NCBI RefSeq assembly: GCF_018687715.1
Contig: NC_056758.1
Coordinates: 27,034,967 to 27,098,966, forward strand
Length of the DNA: 64,000 nt
Source of the DNA: Carya illinoinensis
Taxonomy: Eukaryota > Streptophyta > Magnoliopsida > Fagales > Juglandaceae
Reading direction: 5' to 3'
A program made the position numbers and the translations under genes. The notes under the pieces are model-generated. The model saw only the letters and a list, made by a program, of their open reading frames with translations. It was not told where the DNA came from and ran no database searches. Position 1 is the first letter of the stretch. The number at the start of each line of letters is the position of its first letter. Positions 45,881 through 58,019 of the stretch are shown here, piece by piece.

Positions 45881-48758
45881 GCTATAGAAGACCTGTAAAA
45901 ATTCTACGGATCAGAGTTGTCTGGTCTAAAACAAAGGGCCACCGTTTTTGTTGAAAAAAACAGAGAGAGAGACAGAGGTTAACGGCTTAATTTTGATGAA
46001 TTCTCTACTAACTATATCATTTAGAAGAATATTTAAAGTATATCGCTTATGTTTTTCTAATGCAATCGAGAGCTTACCACTAAAATCGAAGATCTTAGAC
46101 ATGGGTACGGCTGAAAAAATCCAGGAGATCGAATCCGCACCGTTTCCCACCAGAAAACCCTCCAAAGAAAACAAAAAAGAGAAACCCAAAGAAGACAACG
46201 GCCAAAATCTCTTTGTACAGAGCTTTAGGCTAGAAGTTCATGAGAGTAACAAAACTACCAGGACATGAAAACCCTATGAGATAGGGCAAAAAAAAGTAGA
46301 GAAAAGAAGTGAGAGGAAAGAGAAGGTGAGAAGCGAAATGATAGAAGTCGGGGTGGCTCAATAGGGAATAATTCCAAACATGCACTTACACTACAAAAAT
46401 AATGCTTATTTGTAGTAAGTTATTTCTTATGTTCATGTTAAAATGAGCATATTTTTATTGTAAATAATTAATCACAAATGCTTATTTTTCTTGTAATTGA
46501 TCATCATCTTTTTCATTAGCTAATTTTACAATCTTTTACAAATATTATGATTCTTCATAATTTTTTTATAAAGTAAATTTGGCAAAACATTTACAATATG
46601 ATTTCCAGGACGTTCAAACGTCGATGCACGAGATTTCTATATATATATATATATATTTAAAAAGAATATATTGTCAATACTATCTTGATCTTATGATTTT
46701 AATTTGTTTGAAGTTTACAGTTTGAATATACAATTAGTTGTATGGCATGTGTTGTCACGAGCTCACAAATTAATTCTCTATATATATATATATATATATA
46801 ATATCTCACCACGTCGAACATGAGTACTACCTCTATCTCATTTATATATTATTAATTAATTATAAACGAGAAACATGATGATCATCGGGTTGCTTTTGAT
46901 TATTGGACCATCCTAATTAACTTTTTGACTTAAAAATAAAAAAACACTAAAAAACTTATACAAAAAAAAGTTCCTAAAGTTAACAAATTAATAAACGTGA
47001 TGATCATGCCTACAAAACAGAGGTGCGTTATTAACAGATTAATTTTTGATATGTTAATATAGTCTTATTTAATAAATAATAATATATTATCAGAGTGGTT
47101 GTGTGATGTTTTATAATATATTCATTTACAGCAAAGTTGTTGCATGTGTCGTTGTCTTTGTGCTCCTCGATATATTATCAGAGTGGTTGTGTGATGTTTT
47201 ATAATATATTCATTTACAGTAAAGTTGTTGCATGTGTCGTTGTCTTTGTGCTCCTCGATTTGCTGGGTCGTGATCTCCTCATTTTCCACTGATCTTTCAT
47301 TTGTCCTCTATCTCCAGGTATGTTTTGTTATTATCCATATAAATAAATGTTCCTCTATTTATTTTGTATTATTTTATGAATGTAATAATACTGTTTGTCA
47401 TGTAGTAATAATAATGGAATCAAGATTAACAACAACTAAGGCATCAACTCATTATAGTGATTAGGCAATTTTTTTTAAATTTTTTATTTTTAATCAGGTC
47501 TACTTTTTCCTTAATTGGTCGTTGTTGTTTTTGATTGATTGAATTAAATAAATTATATATACGTGCATGACATGACAAATGTCACATGATCAGAAATAGT
47601 TAAAAATACAATTATTTTCTGGCATGTGGTCATGATTAATTCCTTCTAAATTGATATTATTCATCATGTATCCTATAGCCAAAAGATTTTGGGGAAGTAT
47701 ACTTGTTATTGGCATCTCTCAGATACAGAGCGAGAGAGAGATCTAGAGAAAAAAATTAATTCTTAGTGGAGAAGTGAAGGGTTGAATTATTGAGCACAAC
47801 ACCTTTTTTCTACATCTCACCAACTCTTTCTTTAGAGTCATTTTCAAAACTTGCTTTTTGTAAGATGAAAAATCAAACAAAGTTGGACCCTCTTTTTTAT
47901 AAGTTATTCATTTCGATCAATAATCATGCATTATCTTTGTGATCCACGATAATCTCTACATTAAATAAAGTTATCAAAAGATCTCCCGACAAAATATAAA
48001 GCATGAAACTAATCATGCCACTAACCTTGTCTTTAGAAGAAGAAGTTAAAGAGGTGCATTATTTTCTAACTTTTTAAAATAATGCATGTTGACGTTCTCT
48101 TCTATTTTTTTTAAAAAAAAATAGATTGACACAATACAATCTATTATGTTAATAAATCGTGTTAAGATTTAAAATTTTGACACAATAAAATTAAAGAATC
48201 GGATTAAAATTAATCTATATAATATGTTATACATATTTTAACACATGATGTTAATACATTTGACACCTCTAATTATGGGTGTCCACTATTTATGAAGAGG
48301 AAAGATGGTATGACCTCTCTCAAAAGGTTTCTCTCTCTTCAAATTTCAAAAGAACAACAGTTGATAATGGATCCCACATTGAACGAGATGATAACGTAAG
48401 TAAAATAAGCTGTCCTCCACATGCATATAGTTATAAATCGAGTAATGTCAATATAGTTTTTAAAACAAAATAACAGAATTTATTATTAAAAATTGATTTA
48501 TTTTTTTAAAAAATATATAATATTTATATACTCTATAACTGTTAATATAAAGCATAGTATTTTTCATTTTAATTTCAGGTGATTTATATATTTTTCTAAA
48601 AGTTTATTTATTTTTTCTTAGTGTGGCTGGCATACTTTTTAAAGGACCAAAAATACCCATGCTTTATATGATTCGCCTACCATCCAGCTTTTAGCCTTTC
48701 TCATCACTGAAGCTAGATCTGCACAATTCAGGCCCACAAGAAAGATGGAAGCTCTCAT
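45881..48758. other. Gene-free stretch of 2.9 kb
   Basis: Holds an open frame at 45948-46268 with a charged end (KENKKEKPKEDNG) that I cannot support as a gene, TA runs near 46641-46660 and 46781-46800, an 88-bp tandem duplication, and AT-rich DNA. 46601-46640 (CGTTCAAACGTCGATGCACG) resembles dispersed repeat ends. Confidence 0.45.
47083..47258. repeat. Tandem duplication, 88-bp period
   Basis: 47083-47170 and 47171-47258 both run from TATATTATCAGAGTGGTTGT to TTTGTGCTCCTCGA and appear to differ by a single base (CAGCAAAG against CAGTAAAG), so the duplication is very recent. Confidence 0.95.
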
Positions 48759-49811
48759 CTACCGGAGCTCGTCAAAGCTGTACGAATCGCCTATATCTTT
48801 TCCATTCTGAACTCGGATTTTTTCCAACTCCTGCAATATCTTTCGCTCCACTTTAGGTCTCGACGACAGGAGCCAAAAGAACCAGCTCAAAGCCGAAGAG
48901 GTCGTGTCCCGTCCTGCAAGAATGAAGCTTATGACGATATCCCGGAGAAATTCGGGCGAGTTTTCTTCGTTTGCCATGAACCGGGACAATAGGTCTGCTT
49001 CTTTTTCAACCTTCTGTTCCGCTCTCGACTGAATAATATCATCCGCAAATTCATGGACCGTCTTGATTGCGTTTCTTAGCCTTCGCTCTGGTCCAATGTT
49101 TAGAAACTTGTTAATCTTCGCCATAACTGGGATGGCATACATGAAACTTTCGAAACTAAGCGATGCAGCGTCCTCGAAAGCCCGCATGAACTCCGCTCCG
49201 GAGGTTCCATCACCGCCGAGACAGCCTGGGTCAACGTTAAAAGCCAGTTTGCAAACGTTGTCGAATGCAAAGCGCTCCAAAATGTCTTGCAAATCCAAGA
49301 CGCTGGCTGTTTCCGAGGCTCTTGTTAGAATCGGAATAAGTCTCGTATTGATCTCCAGGGTTACGTTTTCCATGACAAAGTGGCGCAGCGATTTGGTGTT
49401 GAATTCATAGCTAGCGGTTTTTCTCTGGACCTTCCAGAGTTCTCCGTCGGAGTTGAAGATTCCTGGACCAAGAAAATCTTGGAGAAGAGCTATGAAGCGG
49501 TCGCCTTTGGGATAGTTGTCGAAGTTGGTCTTGAGCATGCGCTCAATGTTGGATGGGTTTGCGGTGATGATACCTGTCTTGCTGGGAAGTCGAAATATAG
49601 CTGTGTTTGTGGGACAGCTACTGAGAGTTTCTGTTGTCCAATCAAGAAAACGGTGTCGGTTTTGCAAAAATTCAGGCATCGTTCTGAGTATGGGGTACGA
49701 CTTAAAACCTTTGTTGATGGATTTCTTTTTGGAAGTACCGTTAAAGAGGAGATAGACGTAAAGAGAAAGAAGGAAGAAGAGGAGGAACGATTGGGCAGAG
49801 AAGAGCTCCAT
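48759..49811 (-). pseudogene. CYP94-type cytochrome P450, 3'-truncated
   Basis: CYP94 enzymes are fatty-acid/jasmonate-Ile omega-hydroxylases of the ER, usually intronless and about 510 residues. Here 350 residues are open from MELFSAQSFLLFFLLSLYVY (membrane anchor) through FLGPGIFNSDGELWKVQRKT and ERFAFDNVCKLAFNVDPGCL to the I-helix AGRDTTS (299-305), ending SYSFDELR before TAG, where the family continues with Glu-Met. After TAG-ATG the sequence no longer resembles a P450, so the K-helix ExxR, the PERF region and the haem-binding Cys loop are all absent. Without the haem ligand it cannot be an active P450. The rest of the frame is clean, so truncation is recent or the fragment is under some constraint. 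An earlier in-frame ATG (49883) gives a Phe/Ser-rich extension over a GA repeat and is unlikely to be the start. Confidence 0.88.
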
Positions 49812-50339
49812 AGTCGGGAGAGAGAGAGAGAGAGAGAGGTTTGTGAGAAATGAGTGGGAGCTGAAGAAGAAGTAAAAGATCATAAATGTAAAAAGACTAA
49901 AACATCTATCGGCAAAACAGAAATAAAAGTAAACTGTCCGTAATTTTGGAATAAATTTAAGGGTAAAATTGAAAATAAAAATATTAGACGAAAATACTGT
50001 AGCTCAAGCTATTGGCACTTATTAATAATAAGATATATATATAGTTATAAGCCAAACACATGGCAGGAATCCAAGAACCATGACTCGGGCGAAATCCTTC
50101 TCCCTCACGCTCTCTTCACTTTATTGATTTTGTAAAATATTTATTAGCTTAATGATTAGAATGTTTCACAATCTTCAAGGATCAAGTGATTCTAGTGGCT
50201 GTCTTTTGATCCTAAAGAAGGAGCTCCACATAAAGTCGGTCGTTCGCTAGTTGATTGTTTGAGCCATTATTAGGTATTATCAATTGGAGCTAATTGAAAA
50301 GTACATAGATTATAAACTTGGGACAGTTCTAAGATGGTC
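49812..50339. other. 5' flank of the P450 fragment up to the LINE target site
   Basis: A GA run at about 49819-49838 lies in the presumed P450 leader. The remainder is AT-rich with no gene seen. Confidence 0.5.
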
Positions 50340-50502
50340 AAAACTTTCGACACTTTGAGCATTGTTAAGGTCAGTTGAATATGCTTCCTCTTGTGGGCTC
50401 TCCCAAACGTAGGGGTCCTGATCTCCTGTCTCGTACAAGAACTTATTTTGCACCATCTTTAGATTTCCTCTAGACTGTGTGTAGCGTAGGTAGGAGGTGG
50501 GA

Positions 50503-50998
50503 ATGGATTTGGAGGGCCTTTCTCAACGCCTCTCCCTTACTGAAAAAGAAGCTGAGGAGATAACGGTGGATTCATCAAAACTAGATGCTGTGATAGCAAG
50601 GGGTAGAATATGTTAGATATTTAACCTGCTCACTACAAAACATTTTAAAAAGATAGCTTTCAAGTAAAACCATGAGGAGAATATGGAGACCTGTAAAGCC
50701 GATGCATGTTAGTGATCTAGATCCGACCCTCTTTATAGCTGAATTTGAAGATGTTTGAGATAAGGAAAGGGTGAAGAGAGAAGGGTTGTGGACTTTTGAT
50801 AAACATCTTGTTTTGGTAAGTGAGGTGGACGGGTTTCAACAAGTACACCAGATCAAGTTGGTCGAAGCTCTCTTCTGGATTAGAATCTATAACCTTCTAT
50901 TGATGGCCATGAATGACTACATGGAAAATATTATTGGGAATGCTATAGGGAGGGTTGAGGAAGTTGGAGAAGGGTGAGATGGAATGGCCGGGGGAACT
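50503..50998 (+). pseudogene. LINE ORF1, N-terminal part (DUF4283-like)
   Basis: Starts MDLEGLSQRLSLTEKEAEEI and continues with RRIWRPVKPMHVSDLDPTLF, TFDKHLVLVSEVDGFQQVHQ, then IKLVEALFWIRIYNL, the DUF4283-type RNA-binding region of plant L1 ORF1. In-frame stops (for example in AGAATATGTTAGATA and GATGTTTGAGAT) and a frameshift near 50970 break it. It stops at the solo LTR; 53752-53798 (FIRVRVHVDITKPLLRG) and then 56732 onward continue it. Confidence 0.85.
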
Positions 50999-51774
50999 TG
51001 TAGGTCTAGCACCATGCCCACTTTCTAAGTATTTTTGGGTTTATAGGTATGAAAAGCCCATTTGGGATTATGAGTAAAGTTTTGAAAGAAACTACGAGTC
51101 TAAGATTTTATTTTTAACTAATATTGAGTTTTTATTGGGCTTGCCATTTTAGTTAAAATCATTAAATATTTTGATTTGGATGGAATTTTGGTTTAGGCCG
51201 AGGAATTTATAGAACAAGTATATATTTTTTTAAGAATTAGTCAAGACCCAAAATTAGGAGAAAAAGCCCAAGTCATGAGATCTTGTATCAGACTCCATGT
51301 TCAACACAATTCACATCCATTTGTCAATGCATGCATGCTTCAATCACATTCGTTTTCCATGGCTTGCTGATGCATGTCTCTCTTTCCCTCCCACTTTAGA
51401 GTTTTGTTTTCAATCCTCTATATATATACTTTTGCATGTCACAACCATCCCTCATGCATGAAGTAATCCCAAGCTGCCGCTGCCCTCTTTTCACTACCTT
51501 AGCCATCCAAACACCTTCTAGCATCTACCCTCCATTGTGACTGCACGACAACCACCTATGGGTAGGAATAAACGTTTGCAACTCTGTTTTGCTGCCCAAA
51601 AATAGAACATATTTGTCCTCTCAGCCTGCACATAGCAGAAGCAGAGTGACGTCGTCGCGCACAGCGATCCACTGTCGCATGAACCACAATTGATCTTTAG
51701 CTTGCTTGGTCGCTGTCATCCTCATGCCATCTCAATATGTACACGTAGAGCTCCCACCATTTCATCTCTCTGTT

Positions 51775-51831
<57 letters not shown>

Positions 51832-53746
51832 CAACACTCAGATCAGTTCTCTGCTCGCTCGTTTCCCCAGCCGCATCACCATGATACTCTCTCGACAACC
51901 AACTTGTTGCTTGGTCACTTTTGTAGCTTTGGGTAAGCTTTTGCCATTTAACACTCTGGTTTTAGAAATATTTTTATCACGTTGAACTACTTTTAATGTT
52001 AGGTTTTCATGCGAGAGTTGATAAAATTACGGTCTTATCCTTAAGTTCAATTCTTGGCAAGTCTGAGGGATGGGTTTCGTTTTATGGTAGGCTTGTTTTG
52101 TTGGGTCTTGATATTTTGATGTTGGTTGATTTTTCACGTAGACTTTATGATAAGTTGGACTTTCTTTCAAAGTCTAGGCGAGGCTTAGTTTTAAAGGTTA
52201 GCTTTGATATCTCAATGGGTAATTTTTAAAAAATTCAGCCCATGTGTTTTGGACTTAGGTAGTAAATTATTTTGGGCATGTTAGTATTTTAGTTATATTT
52301 TTTAATATTTAAATGGTTTGGGTTTGATATTTATTAAGTGAACATTTATGAATTTGAGAAATGATAATATTTTAAGGTTACGAGAATTTTGCACTTATAA
52401 GAAAAATATGTTATTTAGCATTTTAGGTTGAAGTATTGAAATATGTGGTTAATTGAAAATTTATGGAAGTTATGTGATAATCTTATAGGTGACAGGTAAT
52501 TTTCGTTCGGCACTATTATGGAAAATATTTTAAAAAGCTAAAAATCTATGTAAGCGGGATTCCTATGTTAGATTTTATATAAAAATAAAATAAACTGAGA
52601 TTGATTTATGAAAATGTATATTATATGTTATGAAAAGAATTATGAAAACAACATCAATTATTTGTTCGACATCATTCATGAACTCTGATGAAAGAGGAAA
52701 TCATTTTTGTCATGACAGGTGTAGACATGAGATTATTTTTCTAGCATTCAGTTTCTAAATTGCGCAAAAGAGAGTAAATATAAAATTTTGTACATAAATT
52801 ATGTTTTTGTGATATTATTCTGTTATGTTTCGAAGATGTTTTTTACTCTGATATGATGATATAGTGTGATTTTTAAAAACTTTTTGCATGACATTTTGAA
52901 TTGGATATGGCTTTTGAAGGTGATCTGTTTGACCTACCATGGGTGCTAATAGTGGCTTCTGTTTAGATTGGTACCAACTGTTTTGTTTTTAGTGCACCCA
53001 CTTTAGAAACAAAGTGATTTTTCTGGTGGTTTTTCCTATTTGCACACTTAGAGCTCAGAGAATAAATAAGGGAAAGATTTACACTCTGTTTCTACTCAGT
53101 TAGCTATCGGGGTTTGCACAACCCTAACACGGGGGTTAAACATGGCTTTGATGTGATATGATGTTCTAGTATAATGATGGTCAGTTATGCTATGCCAAAA
53201 GAATTTTGAATAAAAATATTTTTGAACTTTTGCTCTGATATTTTTTATAACATTTTCTAATTCTGCATTTTGACCATATAAACATTTTGTTTTGCATTCC
53301 GAACTTTGTAAATACTCATGTTTACACATTGGTATATGTTCTCTACTTATTGAGTTGTTGATAACTCATCCCCTTATCTCTATAACATTTTTTAAATAAT
53401 TTTGATGGTTCAGTTGGAGAGCAAGAGTAGGCAGTGTCAGAGAAGTTTGATAATCGTAGAAGAATAGGTACCTGAGGATACAAGTACTTATTTGAGTCAT
53501 AGTTAGTAAATTGGTTATTATAGTTATTTTGATATGTTGAGTTAAGGATATTTTTGAGTTTTTAGAGAGTTTCTAATTTATTTTATTAAGAATTTCTTTG
53601 TTGTCCCTATGAAGGAACATAGATATTTGAGTTGAGCAATTGAACTAATATTTTATGGAGTTTTCCAGATTTTATAGTTGTGATATTAGAGTTAATATTA
53701 AGTAATAAGAACTAACCCTCCAAACCTCCGAGATCGGGGCGTTATA
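50999..53746 (+). mobile_element. Solo LTR of a Ty3/gypsy (probably Tekay-like) element inside LINE ORF1
   Basis: Flanked by GAACT (50994-50998) and GAATT (53747-53751), a 5-bp target duplication with one change. It starts TGTAGGTCTAGC and ends GAGATCGGGGCGTTATA, an end style common in chromovirus LTRs (GGGGCGTTACA). Internal signs of an LTR are TATATATA at 51419-51427, a CT run at 51776-51828, and a 3' region with CAACCCTAACACGGGGGTTA and CAGTTGGAGAGCAAGAG, typical of long Tekay LTRs. No gag-pol is present. The 2.75-kb length with a target duplication on both sides points to a solo LTR left by LTR-LTR recombination. The clade is from memory of typical ends, not an alignment. Confidence 0.75.
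51776..51828. repeat. CT microsatellite in the solo LTR
   Basis: About 26 CT units, lying shortly downstream of the LTR's TATA-like box, where it would form part of the leader. The poly Ser/Leu frames across it are artefacts. Confidence 0.95.
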
Positions 53747-53798
53747 GAATTCATTCGAGTTAGGGTTCATGTGGATATTACCAAACCTCTACTACGGG

Positions 53799-54369
53799 TA
53801 GGGCTGAGAATCGGCCGATTTGGATTGGATAAACCGACCAGATTGGTCATTTTTGGAAAGGACCAGACCCAATTCAGTATAGTCCAGTCTAGTCCAATTT
53901 TCAAGGGACCGAATGAGTTCGGCTCGATCTTGATCTAGGAGCTTTTCACCCGGGATCGGACCAAATGGAAATTTAAAAAAAAATTATTATTTATATATAT
54001 TATTTATATAATAGTTGTATATAATTAATTATATAATTATATATAGTATAAAAAAAATACTAATAATCTAATATAGACTGAAGTTCTACTTATACTAATA
54101 TAGTCACTATAACTAATACTTCAATAATAGCTATAGTGACCTATACTAATAGTCTAATATTAATACTAATATACTATTATATAATTTATATAGTTACACC
54201 AGTCACTATAATTAATATTATGTATAGCTATATAGTATATTTATGAGAATAACTTCTCATCGGATTATCTTATAAGGCCTTTTTATTGGAAACTAATAGA
54301 TAAAATCCACATAAGGACTACATATGCAAACATCCCTCATGCGCTGCACTGGATCCACTCTGTCAAGAT

Positions 54370-54421
<52 letters not shown>

Positions 54422-54581
54422 GCAACACGAAAAACCCCCTTAATGTTGCTCTCTGTCTCTCATTCAAAGTTCATCCAAGCAAAACAGATCCTTATCTTGC
54501 ATTTCATTCTCTGCATTTTGAGGTGCCTCTCTGTCTTTGCATGTCGTCTCTCTTTAGCCACCGATCCAGTTCTTCTGTTCG

Positions 54582-54647
<66 letters not shown>

Positions 54648-56182
54648 TCTCTCTCCTCTCTATCTCCCTCCCAAGCAACTCCATGAAACTGAAACTCCCA
54701 AAGTGAAGCGTAAGATTTCCTTAATAAAAAGATATAACCCAATCCATAACTATAGATATAAGTAAAGTGTAAACATTTTCTTCACAATTTGCAATAAACC
54801 ATCTATCTACGTAACTAAACTTATTTTTATTCAATTTTTTACTATTTTCCAGAAGTCATTTTCAAACCAAAGATATAGAGAATAGAGAGAAGAAAAACTC
54901 CCAAGAAAGAAATTCACATTTCACCAATATAAATCCAATCACAAAATCGCACATATAGATAAAAACTTCATCATAATTTTTGCCGTTTGGTTCCTGAGAA
55001 GATGCCCATAAATCATGACAAAGGCTTCAAACTTCAACCACCCCCCCCCCCCCCCCCACCCCACAAAACAACAAAAAGGAAAAAAAATGCTCGGAGGATC
55101 AAAGCACCTATAAAACAGAAGGTTAAAAAACTTACGATGATTTTCCAATTTGGATTTTGCTGGTCACGTTAGGATTCGTGAAGGAGAGGGAAGGAAAGAG
55201 AGATTTTCGGTTCAATCGATCTAGAGAGAGAGAGACGGGTGGCATGGGGGGGGGGGTCTGGACTTGGTTCCCCTATAACGTGGCACACTGGTTTCAAAGA
55301 TGTAGCCCTTACTTGGCAGCACTCCATTGGCCTCCGTTGTTCTACACTTATAGGATAAACCGATCAGAAGCGTTTCTCTATATTTATTACTATAATTAAC
55401 ATAATTTAATTATCACTATACTTATATTTAATTAATATAATTATCATTATACTATAATTTGTATAGTTATATTAATCATTATAGTTAATACTTATATAGT
55501 TATACTAATAACAATAAGTTAATAACTAAATCACTAGAAATATAACTATATATTTAGTATGAATGTATTATTATATTTTTTTATGTATAAGTATAATATA
55601 TAGTACTAATATATATCAATATATTATAAGAGTTATAGTATAAATGTAATATAGAAATTATAATATACTAAATCACTATAACAGTATAACTAATGCTACT
55701 ATATAGCTATACTAATAGTCTACTATTAATACTATTATATAGTTGTACTAATCACTATAATTAATACTAATATATAACTATACAGTATACTTATATAGTT
55801 GTATTAATACTATTAGTCTATTATATAGTCTAAGACTCTCAATTCTAATATAAGCTATGTAGCTATAACTAAAACTAATATTTATATTAATAATAATAAT
55901 GTAGAATATAATTTATAGTTATACTAACTAACTGATTCAACATAACTAGTATTACTAATATATTATAGCTATATTGAATTACTAATAGTTTAATACTAAT
56001 ATAATTATACAGTTATACTAATCATAAATTTATAATAACTAAATCATTATAAGTTTATAACAATATATATTTAGTATCAATGTATTATTATATTATTTAA
56101 TGTATAATTATTAACTATAATACATAGTACTATTATATATATATATTAATATATTATAAAATTTATAGTATAAATTATAATA

Positions 56183-56218
<36 letters not shown>

Positions 56219-56731
56219 TTATAATAATATTAGTATAGTTAACTTAATATGTAATATGTTAGTATTAAATAACTGTAATTACATAGAGTATTAGTAATAA
56301 GAGTATTACTATTATTTAATATAGTATTACATATAATATTACTATTATTACATATAGTTATTAGTTATAATATTAGTACTAGTGTATTATTAGTTATAAT
56401 AAATAAGTTAATAACTATTACTAATTTATTGTATATTAATAGATTAATAGTAATAGCGTATTACTAATATATATATATATATATATATATAATAGTATAC
56501 TATATGTATATATAGTAAATATATCACAATATAATTATATAAGTATTAAACAAAATGTCATTGAAAAAAAAAAGTCATAGGAACGGATCAGACTGTCCTA
56601 AATGGAACCGGACCAGACCGGACTGGTCCTTAGGGAGTTCGGTCCGATCTAGGGTGGAAAAACCCTAGACCGAAGAGGTTCGGTCCGATCTGCAAAACCT
56701 CCTGGGATCGGACCGGACCAAACTCCCTCTA
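53799..56731. mobile_element. Non-autonomous hAT-like element inside LINE ORF1
   Basis: Target copies ACTACGGG (53791-53798) and GCTACGGG (56732-56739) match at 7 of 8 bases, the 8-bp duplication of hAT transposons. Ends are TAGGGCTGAG and ...ACTCCCTCTA, a short imperfect inverted repeat. Both subterminal regions are full of GGACC/GGTCC and CGGACCGGACC motifs (53850-53960; 56585-56720). The interior is two long A/T-only tracts (54000-54260, 55380-56570) around a GC-richer core (54290-55370) with CT repeats and a C run. No transposase was found. Removing the element restores the LINE codons CCT CTA CTA CGG GGT AAA AAG, which fixes the borders. Confidence 0.8.
54373..54656. repeat. Two CT microsatellites in the hAT-like element core
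   Basis: Runs at 54373-54419 and 54584-54656. Between them, and after them to about 54715, the sequence is of normal complexity. A C run lies further on at 55039-55057. Confidence 0.95.
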
Positions 56732-57570
56732 GCTACGGGGTAAAAAGATTAATCTCGATTTATCACAGTCTGTGTGGGTCAGTTTTATGTACGAGAGGCT
56801 CCCAAATTTCTATTATGCATGTGAGATGTTGGATTATACTCATTGTGATTGTGAGTCATGGTCAGTGGAAATGGAATCGCATGAAAGTAATATTCTCCCA
56901 TATGGTCCTTGGTTATGTGTTGGAAACAATAGTGGCCTACAAAGAGGACGGTAGGACCAGCAAAATGAAAGGATGAAACCAACAGTGATGGTGGTCACCA
57001 CAGCGGATGGCAGTCCAAGGGCTAAGAATGTTTCCATTCCGAGAAGGGATGGGGATAATTTACAATCTAATGATTTTCAGGCTGAAAATGCAGGAGTAAA
57101 TGTGGGGTTTCCATTCTTATCAAAATCGTTACATAAGGTAAATGTTTGTGAGGAAAACACAGGGAACGAATCTGAAAGCAGAAAGTTAGGGGTTTTTGAA
57201 ATAGAAAGTAATCTACCATTGCAATTAGTGGGGAAATAAGGATCAGTGAATGGGCCTCAATTGAATAAAATGGACATGAATAGCCCCTGCAGTGAAAGGA
57301 TGGCCCAAAGTAAAGTGATGGATGCTAATAGCCCAATAGCTTGTCTGTTGCTCCCTCATAACAAAGATGGAACTTGTAGATATAAAAGGAAAGAGCCGTT
57401 ATGTGCAGCTCATGTCCAACCATTTCAAAGCTTGAAAACATTGGGGAAATAGAAGCTAGTGCTAGGGGAGGAGGAACATGGAAGATGCCACAACAAATGA
57501 AGGTGATTGAAGTTATTGATGTCAAATAACATGTATCAGTGGAGGTTAGGTCCCAACCCTGAAGGGAACC
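56732..57570 (+). pseudogene. LINE ORF1, C-terminal part with CCHC-type knuckle remnant
   Basis: Resumes in the same codon phase as the fragment before the hAT-like element (GKKINLDLSQSVWV), then SFMYERLPNFYYACEMLDYT, then HCDCESW, the zf-CCHC_4-type knuckle of plant L1 ORF1 with its first two Cys positions altered. A Ser/Asn-rich tail with several stops follows to the start of ORF2. Confidence 0.75.
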
Positions 57571-57988
57571 ATGAAACTTCTAAGCTGGAATACTCGTGGG
57601 CTTGGGAACCCACGTAGTATTAGGACCCTTCGTGATTTAATCAGGAAGGAAGATCCCAATGTTTCGTTTCTCCAAGAAAAAAAACTGGATGCTCATGCTA
57701 TAGAGAGATGTAAGTTCCTATCGGGTTTTAAACATTGTTCATCAGTTGATTGTATTGGGTGTGGTGGGGGCCTAGCTCTATTATGGAAAAGAGAGGTAAA
57801 ATTCTATGTTTTGAGTTATTCAAAGTATCATGTTGATGCTCTAATGCTAGATGATTCTGTCCCTTAGAAACAATGGTTTCTGACTGGTATTTATGGCCAA
57901 CTTGATGCTCTATAACAAAGTGCCACTGTTATACATGTTTCAGCATCTTACTTTGACCATTTGGTTGAATTTGAATGGGGAATGCTAC

Positions 57989-58019
<31 letters not shown>

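Noticed and set aside
45948..46268. 106-residue frame with a Lys/Glu-rich end
   Set aside because: Only the last third looks protein-like; there are no splice partners, and the start lies in AT-rich DNA.
37800..47300. CRISPR-like arrays among the short repeats
   Set aside because: Repeats are adjacent duplications without unique spacers, in a plant genome.
49380..49853. 157-residue open frame on the plus strand
   Set aside because: Exact antisense of the P450 fragment; its openness comes from the P450 codon bias.
54460..54765. Overlapping open frames on both strands in the hAT-like core
   Set aside because: Generated by CT/GA repeats.
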